From JBMNCQ01 sp049366715 (GTDB lineage: Bacteria > Bacillota > Peptococcia > Peptococcales > BICA1-8), in contig JBMNCQ010000074.1 of assembly GCA_049366715.1 (NCBI GenBank), positions 7,683-71,682 of the forward strand: a stretch of 64,000 bases of DNA. The letters are read 5' to 3'. Below, one piece after another: positions 33,553 through 42,050 of this stretch; positions within the stretch are counted from its first letter, which is position 1, and every line of letters starts with the position of its first letter. Made by a program: the position numbers and the translations under genes. Below the pieces are notes generated by a model. It ran no database searches. It was given only the letters and a program-made list of their open reading frames with translations, and was not told the DNA's origin.

Positions 33553-34743
33553 ATGGCAAAACAAAAGTTTGAAAGAAATAAGCCCCACGTTAACATCGGG
33601 ACCATTGGTCACGTAGACCATGGCAAGACAACAACAACGGCAGCGATCACAGCCGTATTATCCTTATCAGGTAAAGCGCAGGCAACTAAGTTTGACGAAA
33701 TTGATAAAGCGCCGGAAGAAAAAGCACGTGGGATTACGATCAATACAGCTCACGTAGAATATGAAACAGATAACCGCCACTATGCCCACGTAGACTGCCC
33801 GGGACATGCGGACTATGTAAAGAACATGATTACAGGGGCGGCTCAAATGGACGGAGCGATTTTAGTGGTAAGTGCGGCTGACGGTCCCATGCCGCAAACC
33901 CGTGAGCACATTTTGCTGGCCCGTCAGGTAGGAGTGCCGTATATCGTGGTTTGGTTAAATAAGTCGGACATGGTAGATGATGAAGAATTATTAGAATTAG
34001 TAGAAATGGAAGTAAGGGAATTATTGAGTCAATACGAATTTCCCGGAGATGATATACCGGTAATCAGGGGATCGGGCTTAAAAGCTTTAGAAGACCCAAC
34101 AGGCCCCTGGGCAGAAAAGGTTTTAGAATTAATGACGGCGGTAGATGAATATATCCCGACCCCGGAACGTGCGGTAGACAAACCCTTCTTAATGCCCGTA
34201 GAGGACGTATTCAGCATTACGGGCCGTGGAACAGTAGCAACAGGCCGTGTAGAACGGGGAACAGTTAAAGTAGGGGACGAATTAGAGATCGTAGGTATGC
34301 GGGAAGAAACCCGGAAGACAGTATGCACAGGGGTAGAAATGTTCCGTAAGCTGTTAGACCAGGCGGAGGCAGGGGATAACATCGGAGCCTTACTCCGGGG
34401 CGTAGACAGAAAAGAAATCGAACGGGGACAGGTATTGGCCAAACCCGGTTCCATCAAACCCCATACAAAATTTTCGGCGGAAGTATATGTATTAACCAAA
34501 GAAGAAGGCGGCCGTCATACCCCGTTTTTTAACGGATACCGTCCGCAGTTTTATTTCCGGACAACAGATGTAACAGGTATAATCCAGTTACCGGAAGGAA
34601 CAGAGATGGTAATGCCGGGAGATAACATAAAAATGGATATCGACTTGATCACTCCGATCGCAATGGAAGAAGGCCTGCGTTTCGCTATCCGTGAGGGTGG
34701 CCGTACGGTAGGAGCCGGAGTAGTATCAGCGATCCGTGAGTAG
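33553..34743 (+). CDS. tuf: elongation factor Tu (copy 2)
   Basis: Second EF-Tu gene. The 396-residue protein is identical to the copy at 17213 and, by eye, the DNA also matches from the leader through the TAG stop codon; sequences diverge immediately after it. It completes the str operon rpsL-rpsG-fusA-tuf and is ended by the terminator at 34964. Same NKSD and GSGLKAL variants as copy 1. Identity at silent sites points to recent gene conversion or very recent duplication. Confidence 0.98.
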   Translation: MAKQKFERNKPHVNIGTIGHVDHGKTTTTAAITAVLSLSGKAQATKFDEIDKAPEEKARGITINTAHVEYETDNRHYAHVDCPGHADYVKNMITGAAQMDGAILVVSAADGPMPQTREHILLARQVGVPYIVVWLNKSDMVDDEELLELVEMEVRELLSQYEFPGDDIPVIRGSGLKALEDPTGPWAEKVLELMTAVDEYIPTPERAVDKPFLMPVEDVFSITGRGTVATGRVERGTVKVGDELEIVGMREETRKTVCTGVEMFRKLLDQAEAGDNIGALLRGVDRKEIERGQVLAKPGSIKPHTKFSAEVYVLTKEEGGRHTPFFNGYRPQFYFRTTDVTGIIQLPEGTEMVMPGDNIKMDIDLITPIAMEEGLRFAIREGGRTVGAGVVSAIRE

Positions 34744-34963
34744 ATTGCTGCAAGCAATTTAGGGAGTCAGAATGATGGCTCAAGGGTAAATATGGTTGGT
34801 CGGATAAGCCGGACAGCTAAATCTCTGGTTGGATAAATGAGTGGGTAGACACGTTGCGAACTTGCTGAAAGAAGTCTAACCAAAGGATTTGTTTGCGTGT
34901 TTATCTAACTAACAAGCTGGCTAGGCGGTGACCTTAACTAATCTCAAAATATTGCTTATCATC
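34744..34963. other. non-coding stretch after tuf copy 2
   Basis: No gene or clear repeat is seen in these 220 bases. They precede the terminator at 34964. Confidence 0.5.
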
Positions 34964-35007
34964 ATTCAGAGGGCGGGTTTATCCGCCCCCTGAATATGTT
35001 TGTTTTT
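34964..35007 (+). terminator. terminator of the str operon
   Basis: Stem ATTCAG/CTGAAT joined to GGGCGG/CCGCCC with a small bulge and a six-base loop, followed by a T-rich stretch ATGTTTGTTTTT. Confidence 0.75.
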
Positions 35008-35067
35008 CCAGGGATATATGCATTCACGAGAATTTTTGATTTTTTTGTAGCAGGATATAAGTTGGTG

Positions 35068-35076
35068 TGGTATAAT
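35068..35076 (+). promoter_or_regulatory. extended -10 promoter of the S10 operon
   Basis: TGGTATAAT is a perfect extended -10. It lies about 130 nt before rpsJ. The leader contains GGTGACACG/CGTGTAC-like pairing. Confidence 0.55.
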
Positions 35077-35205
35077 TATAAAAGTGTGCATGACATGCGA
35101 TGAGGCAGGAGGTTGCTAGGATGGTGACACGCCAGACACCGTGTACTAGGAGATTTCTGCTGAGAATGTCCGTAATTTAATTCGGGCGCGAAGGAGGGAA
35201 TTAAC

Positions 35206-35514
35206 ATGGCAAAGCAAAAAATAAGAATTCGTTTAAAGGCTTTTGATCACAAGATCCTGGACCAGTCTGCTCAAAAAATAGTGGAGACTGCAAAGAAAAC
35301 GGGAGCTAACGTTTCCGGACCTATTCCTCTTCCTACTGAGAAGAATGTTTTTACTATTTTGAGGTCTCCTCATGTAAACAAAGACTCCAGAGAACAGTTT
35401 GAGATGCGTACTCATAAGCGTTTAATCGATATTTTAGAGCCTACTCCTAAAACGGTAGACTCCTTAATGAGGTTAGATCTGCCTGCCGGAGTGGATATTG
35501 AAATTAAACTGTAA
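35206..35514 (+). CDS. rpsJ: 30S ribosomal protein S10
   Basis: S10 is a small-subunit head protein and also the NusE partner of NusB in antitermination. The 102-residue protein begins MAKQKIRIRLKAFDHKILDQSAQKIVETAKKTG and has the long loop GPIPLPTEKNVFTILRSPHVNKDSREQFEMRTHKRLIDI. GAAGGAGGG precedes the ATG. It opens the long S10-spc-alpha block. A gap of 140 nt separates it from rplC. Confidence 0.98.
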   Translation: MAKQKIRIRLKAFDHKILDQSAQKIVETAKKTGANVSGPIPLPTEKNVFTILRSPHVNKDSREQFEMRTHKRLIDILEPTPKTVDSLMRLDLPAGVDIEIKL

Positions 35515-35654
35515 CGGATAGGGATATACCTCAATTTGCGGATTTATATTTGAGTATTAGGAATGTCCCTAACGAAGATAGGGTTTAGGATTAATTTACG
35601 TTACAAATGTTCTGAGAAACAGTTCTAAGGTTGAAGTAGGAGGTGGCAAAAGAC

Positions 35655-36281
35655 ATGAAATCCTTATTAGGAAGAAAAGTTGGGATGACACAGATTTTTG
35701 ATGCGGATGGCAAAGCTGTTCCTGTTACTGTAATTGAAGCGGGTCCATGTGTTGTTATTCAGACAAAAACTGAAAAAACCGACGGTTATGAAGCGATTCA
35801 AGTAGGTTTCGGGAAGCAGAAAGAAAACCGTGTGAATAAACCTTTAAAAGGGCATTTTGCTAAAGGACAGTTGAAACCTCTCAGATATTTAAGAGAATTC
35901 CGTTTAGAGTCTGCAGCGGATTATCAAGTCGGGCAGGAAATTGGTGCCGGCATGTTCGCAGAGGGTGATCAAGTGGACGTATCCGGAATCAGCAAAGGTA
36001 AAGGTTTTGCGGGTGCGATAAAAAGACATAACTTTAACAGGGGACCTATGGCACACGGTTCGAAATATCACCGCCGTCCCGGGTCACTGGGAGCTTTAGG
36101 CCCGAATAGGGTATTTAAAGGCCGCAAATTACCCGGACGTATGGGTACCGATAAAATAACCGTCCAAAATTTACAGATAGTAAAGGTTGACACGGAACGT
36201 AACCTTCTGTTGGTAAAAGGTTCTGTTCCCGGCCCGAAAAAAGCTTTATTAACGATTAAAGAATCTGTTAAGTCGAAGTAA
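35655..36281 (+). CDS. rplC: 50S ribosomal protein L3
   Basis: L3 is an early assembly protein near the peptidyl-transferase centre. The 208-residue protein begins MKSLLGRKVGMTQIFD and has the conserved loop GPMAHGSKYHRRPGSLGALGPNRVFKGRKLPGRMG. An in-frame GTG at 35643 overlaps the AGGAGGTG ribosome-binding site, so ATG 35655 is the start. rplD follows after 85 nt. Confidence 0.97.
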   Translation: MKSLLGRKVGMTQIFDADGKAVPVTVIEAGPCVVIQTKTEKTDGYEAIQVGFGKQKENRVNKPLKGHFAKGQLKPLRYLREFRLESAADYQVGQEIGAGMFAEGDQVDVSGISKGKGFAGAIKRHNFNRGPMAHGSKYHRRPGSLGALGPNRVFKGRKLPGRMGTDKITVQNLQIVKVDTERNLLLVKGSVPGPKKALLTIKESVKSK

Positions 36282-36366
36282 TTAATTGGCTGGATGGCTA
36301 AGCATTTATTTGCTTATTTATCGTTTGGTGTGAGCAAGTTTTCTTTAAAAGAAAGGAGGAACTACG

Positions 36367-36987
36367 ATGCCAAAGGTAGCTTTATATAATACACAAGGCT
36401 CTCAAGTGGGCGAGGTTGAATTAAAAGACGAGATATTTGGAATAGAGCCGAATGAAAGTGTGGTCCATGAGGCTGTTGTGCTGCAAATGGCTAGTTTGCG
36501 CCGCGGGACTTCTTCTACCAAATCCAGAGGAGAAGTCAGAGGCGGAGGCCGTAAGCCCTGGAGACAAAAAGGTACAGGACGTGCCCGTGCCGGCACAATC
36601 CGCTCCCCGCTGTGGCGTGGTGGTGCAATCGTATTTGGGCCGAAACCCAGGGATTTTTCTTATTCTATCCCTAAAAAGAAAAGACGGTTAGCTCTTAAAT
36701 CTGTTCTTTCCGCAAAGGTTCAAGATGGCGAACTGATCGTAATCGATGATTTTAAATTTGAACAGCCCAAAACAAAAGAAATGGCTAAAGTGCTGGATGC
36801 ACTAAAGGCTCAGAAAGCATTAGTCGTTACTGCTGAAATGGATGAAAATGTCCAAAAATCCTCTAGGAATATTCCGGGGGTTACGCCGTTAGCGGCAGCC
36901 GGTTTAAATGTATATGATATCTTAAACCATGAAAAATTGATCTTAACAAAAGAGGCTGTTCTTAAGGTCGAGGAGGTGTTGGCGTAA
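36367..36987 (+). CDS. rplD: 50S ribosomal protein L4
   Basis: L4 lines the peptide exit tunnel. The 206-residue protein contains the conserved loop RRGTSSTKSRGEVRGGGRKPWRQKGTGRARAGTIRSPLWRGG, the part that contacts macrolides. AAAGGAGG precedes the ATG. Its stop overlaps the ATG of rplW by one base, so translation is coupled. Confidence 0.97.
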   Translation: MPKVALYNTQGSQVGEVELKDEIFGIEPNESVVHEAVVLQMASLRRGTSSTKSRGEVRGGGRKPWRQKGTGRARAGTIRSPLWRGGAIVFGPKPRDFSYSIPKKKRRLALKSVLSAKVQDGELIVIDDFKFEQPKTKEMAKVLDALKAQKALVVTAEMDENVQKSSRNIPGVTPLAAAGLNVYDILNHEKLILTKEAVLKVEEVLA

Positions 36988-37274
36988 TGAAAAATCCACG
37001 CGACATCATCGTTAAACCTATTGTTTCTGAAAAATCGGTAGCTGATATGGAACATAACAAATACACTTTTAAAGTTAGCTTAAGTGCGAATAAAATCGAC
37101 ATTAAAAATGCTGTCGAAGAAATATTTAAAGTAAAGGTTACTGATGTTAGAACAATGATTGTTAAAGGCAAAGTAAAACGGATGGGTCGGTATGAGGGTA
37201 AAAGACCTAACTGGAAAAAAGCAATTGTTACCTTAAAAGATGGTGACAAAATCGAAATTTTTGAAGGACTATAA
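36987..37274 (+). CDS. rplW: 50S ribosomal protein L23
   Basis: L23 lies at the tunnel exit and docks trigger factor and SRP. The 95-residue protein begins MKNPRDIIVKPIVSEKSVADME, contains NKYTFKVSLSANKIDIKNAVEEIF and is complete. Coupled to rplD by a TAATG junction. Confidence 0.97.
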   Translation: MKNPRDIIVKPIVSEKSVADMEHNKYTFKVSLSANKIDIKNAVEEIFKVKVTDVRTMIVKGKVKRMGRYEGKRPNWKKAIVTLKDGDKIEIFEGL

Positions 37275-37294
37275 GACCTAGAAGACTGTATCCG

Positions 37295-37366
37295 GTGTCC
37301 GGTGCTTTAGCTTTCAGGCTAGTAACTAGTCACCAGTCATTCAGAACAGTCCCTAGTAACTTTTGT
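37295..37366. repeat. ACTAGTCACCAGT-type words before rplB
   Basis: The 106-nt gap between rplW and rplB contains GGCTAGTAACTAGTCACCAG and CCCTAGTAAC, members of a word family found in many other gaps of the window. Confidence 0.6.
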
Positions 37367-37383
37367 AGAAGGAGGGAACTGTG

Positions 37384-38214
37384 ATGCCAATCAAAAAGTT
37401 CAAACCGACTTCTCCCGGTAGACGTCAGATGACAGTATCGACTTTTGAAGAAATAACAACGGATAAACCGGAGAAATCATTGGTTGAACCTCTTAAGAAA
37501 AATGCCGGCAGAAATGCTCAAGGACGTTTAACGGTACGTCACCAGGGCGGCGGGCATAAAAGGCTTTATCGCAAAATTGATTTTAAACGGAATAAAGATG
37601 GAATTCCGGCTAAAGTAGCAACCATTGAATATGATCCCAATCGTTCGGCAAGAATTGCCTTACTTAACTATGTGGATGGAGAGAAGAGATACATTATCGC
37701 TCCGAACGGATTAAAAGTCGGGGATACGGTAGTATCCGGAGAAAATGCCGATATTAAAGTGGGCAATGCATTACCGCTTTTAAATATTCCTGTAGGTACG
37801 GTTATTCATAACATTGAACTAAAACCGTTAAAAGGCGCTCAGATGTGTCGCTCGGCAGGTAGTTCTGCCCAATTAATGGCTAAGGAAGGCAGTTATGCCC
37901 ATTTGAGATTACCTTCCGGTGAAGTGCGGTTGGTGCATATTAACTGTAAAGCAACGATCGGTCAAGTCGGTAACCTGGATCATGAAAACATTACCGGTGG
38001 TAAAGCCGGGCGCTCGCGTTGGAAAAATATCCGGCCAACTGTCCGCGGTGTTGTGATGAACCCTGTTGATCACCCCCACGGTGGTGGTGAAGGTCGTGCT
38101 CCTATTGGACGGAAATCGCCGATGACTCCTTGGGGTAAGGTGGCAATTGGCGGTAAGACCCGTAAAAAGAATAATCCTAATGACAAATATATTGTGAAAC
38201 CACGCAAGAAATAA
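37384..38214 (+). CDS. rplB: 50S ribosomal protein L2
   Basis: L2 contacts the peptidyl-transferase centre and is needed for subunit association. The 276-residue protein has the conserved RQMTVSTFEEIT and VRGVVMNPVDHPHGGGEGRAPIGRKSPMTPWGK, including the essential His of GGGEGR text (HPHGGGEGR). GGAGGG is 7 nt before ATG 37384; the in-frame GTG at 37381 is 3 nt nearer. rpsS follows after 39 nt. Confidence 0.97.
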   Translation: MPIKKFKPTSPGRRQMTVSTFEEITTDKPEKSLVEPLKKNAGRNAQGRLTVRHQGGGHKRLYRKIDFKRNKDGIPAKVATIEYDPNRSARIALLNYVDGEKRYIIAPNGLKVGDTVVSGENADIKVGNALPLLNIPVGTVIHNIELKPLKGAQMCRSAGSSAQLMAKEGSYAHLRLPSGEVRLVHINCKATIGQVGNLDHENITGGKAGRSRWKNIRPTVRGVVMNPVDHPHGGGEGRAPIGRKSPMTPWGKVAIGGKTRKKNNPNDKYIVKPRKK

Positions 38215-38253
38215 TTATTTTAATCTTGCGCGAAAGGAGGCTAATCATACCTC

Positions 38254-38538
38254 ATGAGTAGATCATTAAAAAAGGGACCATACGTTGAAAAGAAACTGTT
38301 GGATAAAATTACGGCTATGAATGAAAAGAATGAGAAGAAGGTTTTAAAGACCTGGTCTCGCAGTTCAACAATTTTCCCTGAAATGATAGGTCATACTATT
38401 GCTGTGCATGATGGACGCAAACATGTTCCTGTATATATAACAGAGGATATGGTTGGGCATAAATTAGGAGAATTTGCTCCTACAAGGACTTTTAAAGGTC
38501 ATGGCGCCCATACCGAACGGTCCACATCCCTTAAATAG
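38254..38538 (+). CDS. rpsS: 30S ribosomal protein S19
   Basis: S19 sits in the small-subunit head and contacts S13. The 94-residue protein begins MSRSLKKGPYVEKKLLDKI and ends GEFAPTRTFKGHGAHTERSTSLK. GAAAGGAGG precedes the ATG. It is complete and in the standard order between rplB and rplV. Confidence 0.98.
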   Translation: MSRSLKKGPYVEKKLLDKITAMNEKNEKKVLKTWSRSSTIFPEMIGHTIAVHDGRKHVPVYITEDMVGHKLGEFAPTRTFKGHGAHTERSTSLK

Positions 38539-38561
38539 AATTGAGAGAGGGGGTTCTTGCT

Positions 38562-38903
38562 ATGGAAGCTAAAGCTGTTGCAAAGTATATAAGAATTTCA
38601 CCCCGTAAAGCTCGTCAAGTAATTGACCTTATCAGGGGTAAGAATGTCAGAGATGCATATGCTGTTTTAAAATTCACACCTAACAAAGGTGCGGAGTTAA
38701 TAGAAAAAGTTTTAACATCTGCTGTTGCAAATGCGGAGCATAACTATGAAATGGATACTGATTCGCTGGTTGTTAGCAACTGTTATGTAGACCAAGGTCC
38801 TACATTAAAAAGATTTAAGCCCAGAGCAATGGGCAGAGCGGATCTTATGCGTAGAAGAACGAGCCATATTACAGTGGTAGTATCTGAAAAAAAGGAGGGA
38901 TAA
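38562..38903 (+). CDS. rplV: 50S ribosomal protein L22
   Basis: L22 forms the exit-tunnel constriction with L4. The 113-residue protein begins MEAKAVAKYIRISPRKARQVIDLIRGK and ends in the tunnel-loop region RRRTSHITVVVSEKKEG. The frame opens at TTG 38541, but AGAGGGGG lies downstream of it and 9 nt before ATG 38562, so ATG is the start. rpsC starts 4 nt after the stop. Confidence 0.97.
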   Translation: MEAKAVAKYIRISPRKARQVIDLIRGKNVRDAYAVLKFTPNKGAELIEKVLTSAVANAEHNYEMDTDSLVVSNCYVDQGPTLKRFKPRAMGRADLMRRRTSHITVVVSEKKEG

Positions 38904-38907
38904 CTAA

Positions 38908-39573
38908 GTGGGTCAAAAGGTAAGTCCGAAGGGTTTGCGGATTGGAGTCATTAAAGACTGGGACGCCAAATGGTATGCCGATAAAAACTATTCAGAACTT
39001 CTCCATGAAGATTTAAAAATCCGTAAGTTTGTAAAACAAAAATTGTTCCAAGCCGGAATATCCAATATAGAGATTGAAAGAGCTGCCAACAGCCGGGTGA
39101 AGGTTACCATCTTTACTGCAAAACCTGGTATTGTAATTGGGCGTAACGGTTCTGAGGTTGAAGCATTGCGGTCCCAATTAGAAAAAATGACCAAGAAGCA
39201 GGTTAACATAAATATCCAGGAAGTAAAAAAACCTGAAGTTGATGCGCAATTGGTGGCGGAAAATGTTGCTGCTCAATTAGTACGCCGGATTGCATTCCGG
39301 AGAGCGATGAAACAATCTGTTTCCCGTTCCTTAAGGATGGGTGCGGAAGGTATTAAGATCGCTGTTTCCGGGCGCTTAGGCGGTGCGGAGATTGCTCGTA
39401 CGGAATGGTACAGTGAAGGTAAAGTTCCTTTGCATACTTTAAGAGCTGATATTGATTACGGGTTTGCAGAAGCAGATACAACTTACGGAAAAATAGGCGT
39501 AAAAGTATGGATTTATAAAGGAGAAGTTCTTCCTGAGGCTAAGAATGTTCAACCTAAGGAAGGGGGCGAATAA
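38908..39573 (+). CDS. rpsC: 30S ribosomal protein S3
   Basis: S3 is part of the mRNA entry channel. The 221-residue protein starts at GTG (MGQKVSPKGLRIGVIKDWDAKWYADKNYSELL) with AAGGAGG just upstream. The KH domain is KPGIVIGRNGSEVEALRSQLEK, and the C-terminal domain SGRLGGAEIARTEWYSEGKVPLHTLRADIDYG is present. rplP follows after 2 nt. Confidence 0.97.
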   Translation: MGQKVSPKGLRIGVIKDWDAKWYADKNYSELLHEDLKIRKFVKQKLFQAGISNIEIERAANSRVKVTIFTAKPGIVIGRNGSEVEALRSQLEKMTKKQVNINIQEVKKPEVDAQLVAENVAAQLVRRIAFRRAMKQSVSRSLRMGAEGIKIAVSGRLGGAEIARTEWYSEGKVPLHTLRADIDYGFAEADTTYGKIGVKVWIYKGEVLPEAKNVQPKEGGE

Positions 39574-39575
39574 TC

Positions 39576-40010
39576 ATGTTGGTTCCAAAAAGAGTAAAAT
39601 GGCGCAGACCGCACCGTGGAACTATGAAAGGTAAAGCCCAAAAAGGCAATAAGGTATCCTACGGTGAATATGGTTTGCAAGCTTTAGAAGCTGGTTGGAT
39701 TACAAACCGTCAGATAGAAGCTGCACGTATTGCGATGACCCGTTATATAAAACGTGGTGGTAAAGTTTGGATCAAAATTTTCCCTGATAAACCTGTTACG
39801 GCCAAACCTGCTGAAACTCGGATGGGTGCAGGTAAAGGATCCCCGGAATTCTGGGTAGCAGTTGTAAAACCAGGCAAAGTTATGTTTGAATTAGCAGGAG
39901 TCCCGGAGGAAATTGCCCGTGAAGCTTTACGTCTCGCAATGCATAAATTACCTGTTAAATGCAAGTTCATTAAACGGGAGGAAATGGGTGGTGACGCAAA
40001 TGAAAGCTAA
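39576..40010 (+). CDS. rplP: 50S ribosomal protein L16
   Basis: L16 helps position the A-site tRNA. The 144-residue protein begins MLVPKRVKWRRPHRGTMKGKAQKGNKVSYGEYGLQALE and has the conserved RIAMTRYIKRGGKVWIKIFPDKPVT and PAETRMGAGKGSPEFWVAVVKPG. GGGGGCG precedes the ATG. Its last 11 nt overlap the rpmC coding region, depending on the start chosen there. Confidence 0.98.
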   Translation: MLVPKRVKWRRPHRGTMKGKAQKGNKVSYGEYGLQALEAGWITNRQIEAARIAMTRYIKRGGKVWIKIFPDKPVTAKPAETRMGAGKGSPEFWVAVVKPGKVMFELAGVPEEIAREALRLAMHKLPVKCKFIKREEMGGDANES

Positions 40011-40203
40011 TAAGCTTCGCGATCTAACAGTTGACGAATTATTGCATAAAGTAGATAACCTCAAAGAAGAGCTCTTTAATTTGCGTTTCCAAATGGCTAC
40101 TGGTCAACTTGAAAACCCGCTGAGAATAAACGAGGTAAAAAAAGATATTGCCAGGGCTAAAACAATATTGCGGGAACGGGAATTGAATGAACAAAGGGCT
40201 TAA
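40000..40203 (+). CDS. rpmC: 50S ribosomal protein L29
   Basis: L29 lies near the tunnel exit. The 67-residue protein begins MKANKLRDLTVDELLHKVDNLKEELFNLRFQMATGQLENP. GGGAGG at 39976-39981 would fit a GTG at 39988 best, but the family N-terminus supports ATG 40000. The gene overlaps the end of rplP by 11 nt. This is the usual rplP-rpmC-rpsQ order. Confidence 0.94.
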   Translation: MKANKLRDLTVDELLHKVDNLKEELFNLRFQMATGQLENPLRINEVKKDIARAKTILRERELNEQRA

Positions 40204-40226
40204 AAAGCTAAAGGAGGTTAGCGCGG

Positions 40227-40487
40227 ATGGAAAGAAATAACCGTAAAGTTCGTTACGGTGTTGTGGTTAGCAATAAAATGGATAAAACAGTTACTGTAGC
40301 TGTTGAAAACTATTTCCGTCATCCTCTATATAATAAAACCACGAAGCTTACAAAAAAGTTTAAGGCGCACGATGCCGAGAATACGTGTGGTATAGGGGAT
40401 AAAGTAAAAATTATGGAAACACGCCCGATCAGTAAGGATAAAAGATGGCGTGTTGTTGAAATCGTTGAAAAGGCACCTATTCTATAG
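40227..40487 (+). CDS. rpsQ: 30S ribosomal protein S17
   Basis: S17 is an early assembly protein of the 5' domain of 16S rRNA. The 86-residue OB-fold protein has RKVRYGVVVSNKMDKTVTVAVENYFRHPLYNK and GDKVKIMETRPISKDKRWRVVEIVEKA. AAAGGAGG precedes the ATG. It is complete; rplN follows 41 nt downstream. Confidence 0.97.
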   Translation: MERNNRKVRYGVVVSNKMDKTVTVAVENYFRHPLYNKTTKLTKKFKAHDAENTCGIGDKVKIMETRPISKDKRWRVVEIVEKAPIL

Positions 40488-40528
40488 TCCCATATAGAAG
40501 ACCTGTTGCCGAAAGGAGGTAACCTGGC

Positions 40529-40897
40529 ATGATCCAACAAGAAACCAGACTTAAAGTGGGTGACAACACCGGAGCCAAAGAGTTGTTGTGTATCCGGGTT
40601 TTAGGTGGTTCAAAACGTCGCTACGCATCAATCGGAGATATCATCATTGCTTCTGTTAAACAAGCAACACCAGGCGGCGTTGTTAAGAAAGGTGATGTAG
40701 TGAAAGCAGTTGTCGTTAGAACGAAAGATTCCATCAGGCGGCCTGACGGATCTTATATTCGTTTTAGTGAAAATGCCGCTGTTATAATAAAGGATGATAA
40801 AAGTCCAAGAGGAACCCGTATCTTTGGACCAGTTGCTAGAGAGTTGCGGGAGAAAGACTTTATGAAGATAATATCTCTTGCTCCTGAAGTGCTCTAA
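40529..40897 (+). CDS. rplN: 50S ribosomal protein L14
   Basis: L14 takes part in intersubunit bridges. The 122-residue protein begins MIQQETRLKVGDNTGAKELLCIRVLGGSKRRYASIGDIIIASVK and ends GPVARELREKDFMKIISLAPEVL. GAAAGGAGG precedes the ATG. rplX follows with its own GGAGGTG. Confidence 0.98.
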   Translation: MIQQETRLKVGDNTGAKELLCIRVLGGSKRRYASIGDIIIASVKQATPGGVVKKGDVVKAVVVRTKDSIRRPDGSYIRFSENAAVIIKDDKSPRGTRIFGPVARELREKDFMKIISLAPEVL

Positions 40898-40924
40898 AAG
40901 ATGTAGCCTTTGGAGGTGAAAATG

Positions 40925-41254
40925 ATGGCTAAGAATAAGCTGCATGTGAGAAAAGGTGATAATGTCGTGATTATTGCCGGTAAAGATAAAGGCAAAAGAG
41001 GAAAAGTCCTGCAAGCTTTTCCGGCTGACTCTAGAGTGATTGTTGAAGGTATAAATATCATTAAAAAGCATTCTCGTCCAACTCAGAAAATGCCTCAGGG
41101 AGGTATCGTGGAAAGAGAGGCGCCAGTCCATGTATCCAATGTTATGCCCTACTGCCCCAAATGTAGTGAGGGTGTAAGGATCAGCAAAAAAGAACTTGCT
41201 GATGGAAAAAGAGTTCGCAGCTGTCATCAGTGCGGCGAAGTATTTGATAAATAG
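40925..41254 (+). CDS. rplX: 50S ribosomal protein L24
   Basis: L24 starts large-subunit assembly. The 109-residue protein has a KOW motif (VRKGDNVVIIAGKDKGKRGKVL) and a C-terminal four-cysteine site, CPKC and CHQC, seen in many Firmicutes L24. GGAGGTG lies 8 nt before ATG 40925, while ATG 40922 is 5 nt from it; the former is preferred. It is followed by rplE after 27 nt. Confidence 0.96.
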   Translation: MAKNKLHVRKGDNVVIIAGKDKGKRGKVLQAFPADSRVIVEGINIIKKHSRPTQKMPQGGIVEREAPVHVSNVMPYCPKCSEGVRISKKELADGKRVRSCHQCGEVFDK

Positions 41255-41281
41255 TTTCCGGCAGAAAGGAGGCTAAACCGG

Positions 41282-41821
41282 ATGGCTAGATTAAAAGAAA
41301 AATATTTAAACGAAGTAGTCCCAGCATTACAACAAAAGTTTAATTATAAGAATGTAATGGAAATACCCAAATTAGAAAAAGTAATCATTAATATTGGTTT
41401 GGGCGAAGCGGTACAAAATCCTAAAGCATTAGATGCTGCTCTTAATGATTTAACAATTATTTCCGGACAAAAACCTATTGTTACTAAAGCTAAGAAATCT
41501 ATTGCTGCCTTCAAGCTTCGTGCAGGAATGCCTGTAGGTGTTAAAGTAACTCTACGTGGTGAACGGATGTATGAATTTGCTGATAAATTGGTTAGTATCG
41601 CATTACCTAGAGTTCGTGACTTTAGAGGAGTTTCTCCTAAGTCATTTGACGGTAGGGGAAATTATAGTTTAGGTTTAAAGGAACAGTTGCTTTTCCCCGA
41701 AATAGAGTATGATAAGATTGATAAGATTCGCGGTATGGAAGTAGTTTTCACAACTACTGCTACAACTGACGAAGAGGGCAGAGAACTGTTGAAACTCCTT
41801 GGAATGCCGTTTACAAGTTAA
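41282..41821 (+). CDS. rplE: 50S ribosomal protein L5
   Basis: L5 binds 5S rRNA and the P-site tRNA. The 179-residue protein contains MEIPKLEKVIINIGLGEAVQNPKALDAALNDL and the conserved FRGVSPKSFDGRGNYSLGLKEQLLFPEIEYDKID. AAAGGAGG precedes the ATG. The rpsN start follows after 19 nt. Confidence 0.98.
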   Translation: MARLKEKYLNEVVPALQQKFNYKNVMEIPKLEKVIINIGLGEAVQNPKALDAALNDLTIISGQKPIVTKAKKSIAAFKLRAGMPVGVKVTLRGERMYEFADKLVSIALPRVRDFRGVSPKSFDGRGNYSLGLKEQLLFPEIEYDKIDKIRGMEVVFTTTATTDEEGRELLKLLGMPFTS

Positions 41822-41840
41822 AATTTAAGGAGGTAATACA

Positions 41841-42020
41841 GTGGCGAAAACGTCATTTAAAGTAAGAAGAGCTCCAAAATTTAAGGTGCGGGAAGTAAAT
41901 AGATGTAAAGTTTGTGGACGTCCCCGGGCTTATATACGCAAGTTTGGTCTTTGTCGGGTATGTTTCCGTGAATTAGCCTACAAAGGTCAACTGCCGGGAG
42001 TAACAAAATCCAGTTGGTAA
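41841..42020 (+). CDS. rpsN: 30S ribosomal protein S14, zinc type
   Basis: Zinc-binding S14 of 59 residues, starting at GTG (MAKTSFKVRRAPKFKVREVNRC) with AAGGAGG 9 nt upstream. Two CxxC pairs, CKVC and CRVC, make the C+ form. The N-terminus differs a little from the usual MAKKSMIAKQKR text, but the rest, including the final TKSSW, matches. It lies between rplE and rpsH as normal. Confidence 0.95.
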   Translation: MAKTSFKVRRAPKFKVREVNRCKVCGRPRAYIRKFGLCRVCFRELAYKGQLPGVTKSSW

Positions 42021-42050
42021 ACCTCAAGTAATGGAAGGGGGTCGCAATAA

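Noticed and set aside
40628..41227. Minus-strand frame of 199 codons across rplN and rplX
   Set aside because: It lies wholly over two certain ribosomal genes and has no family features.
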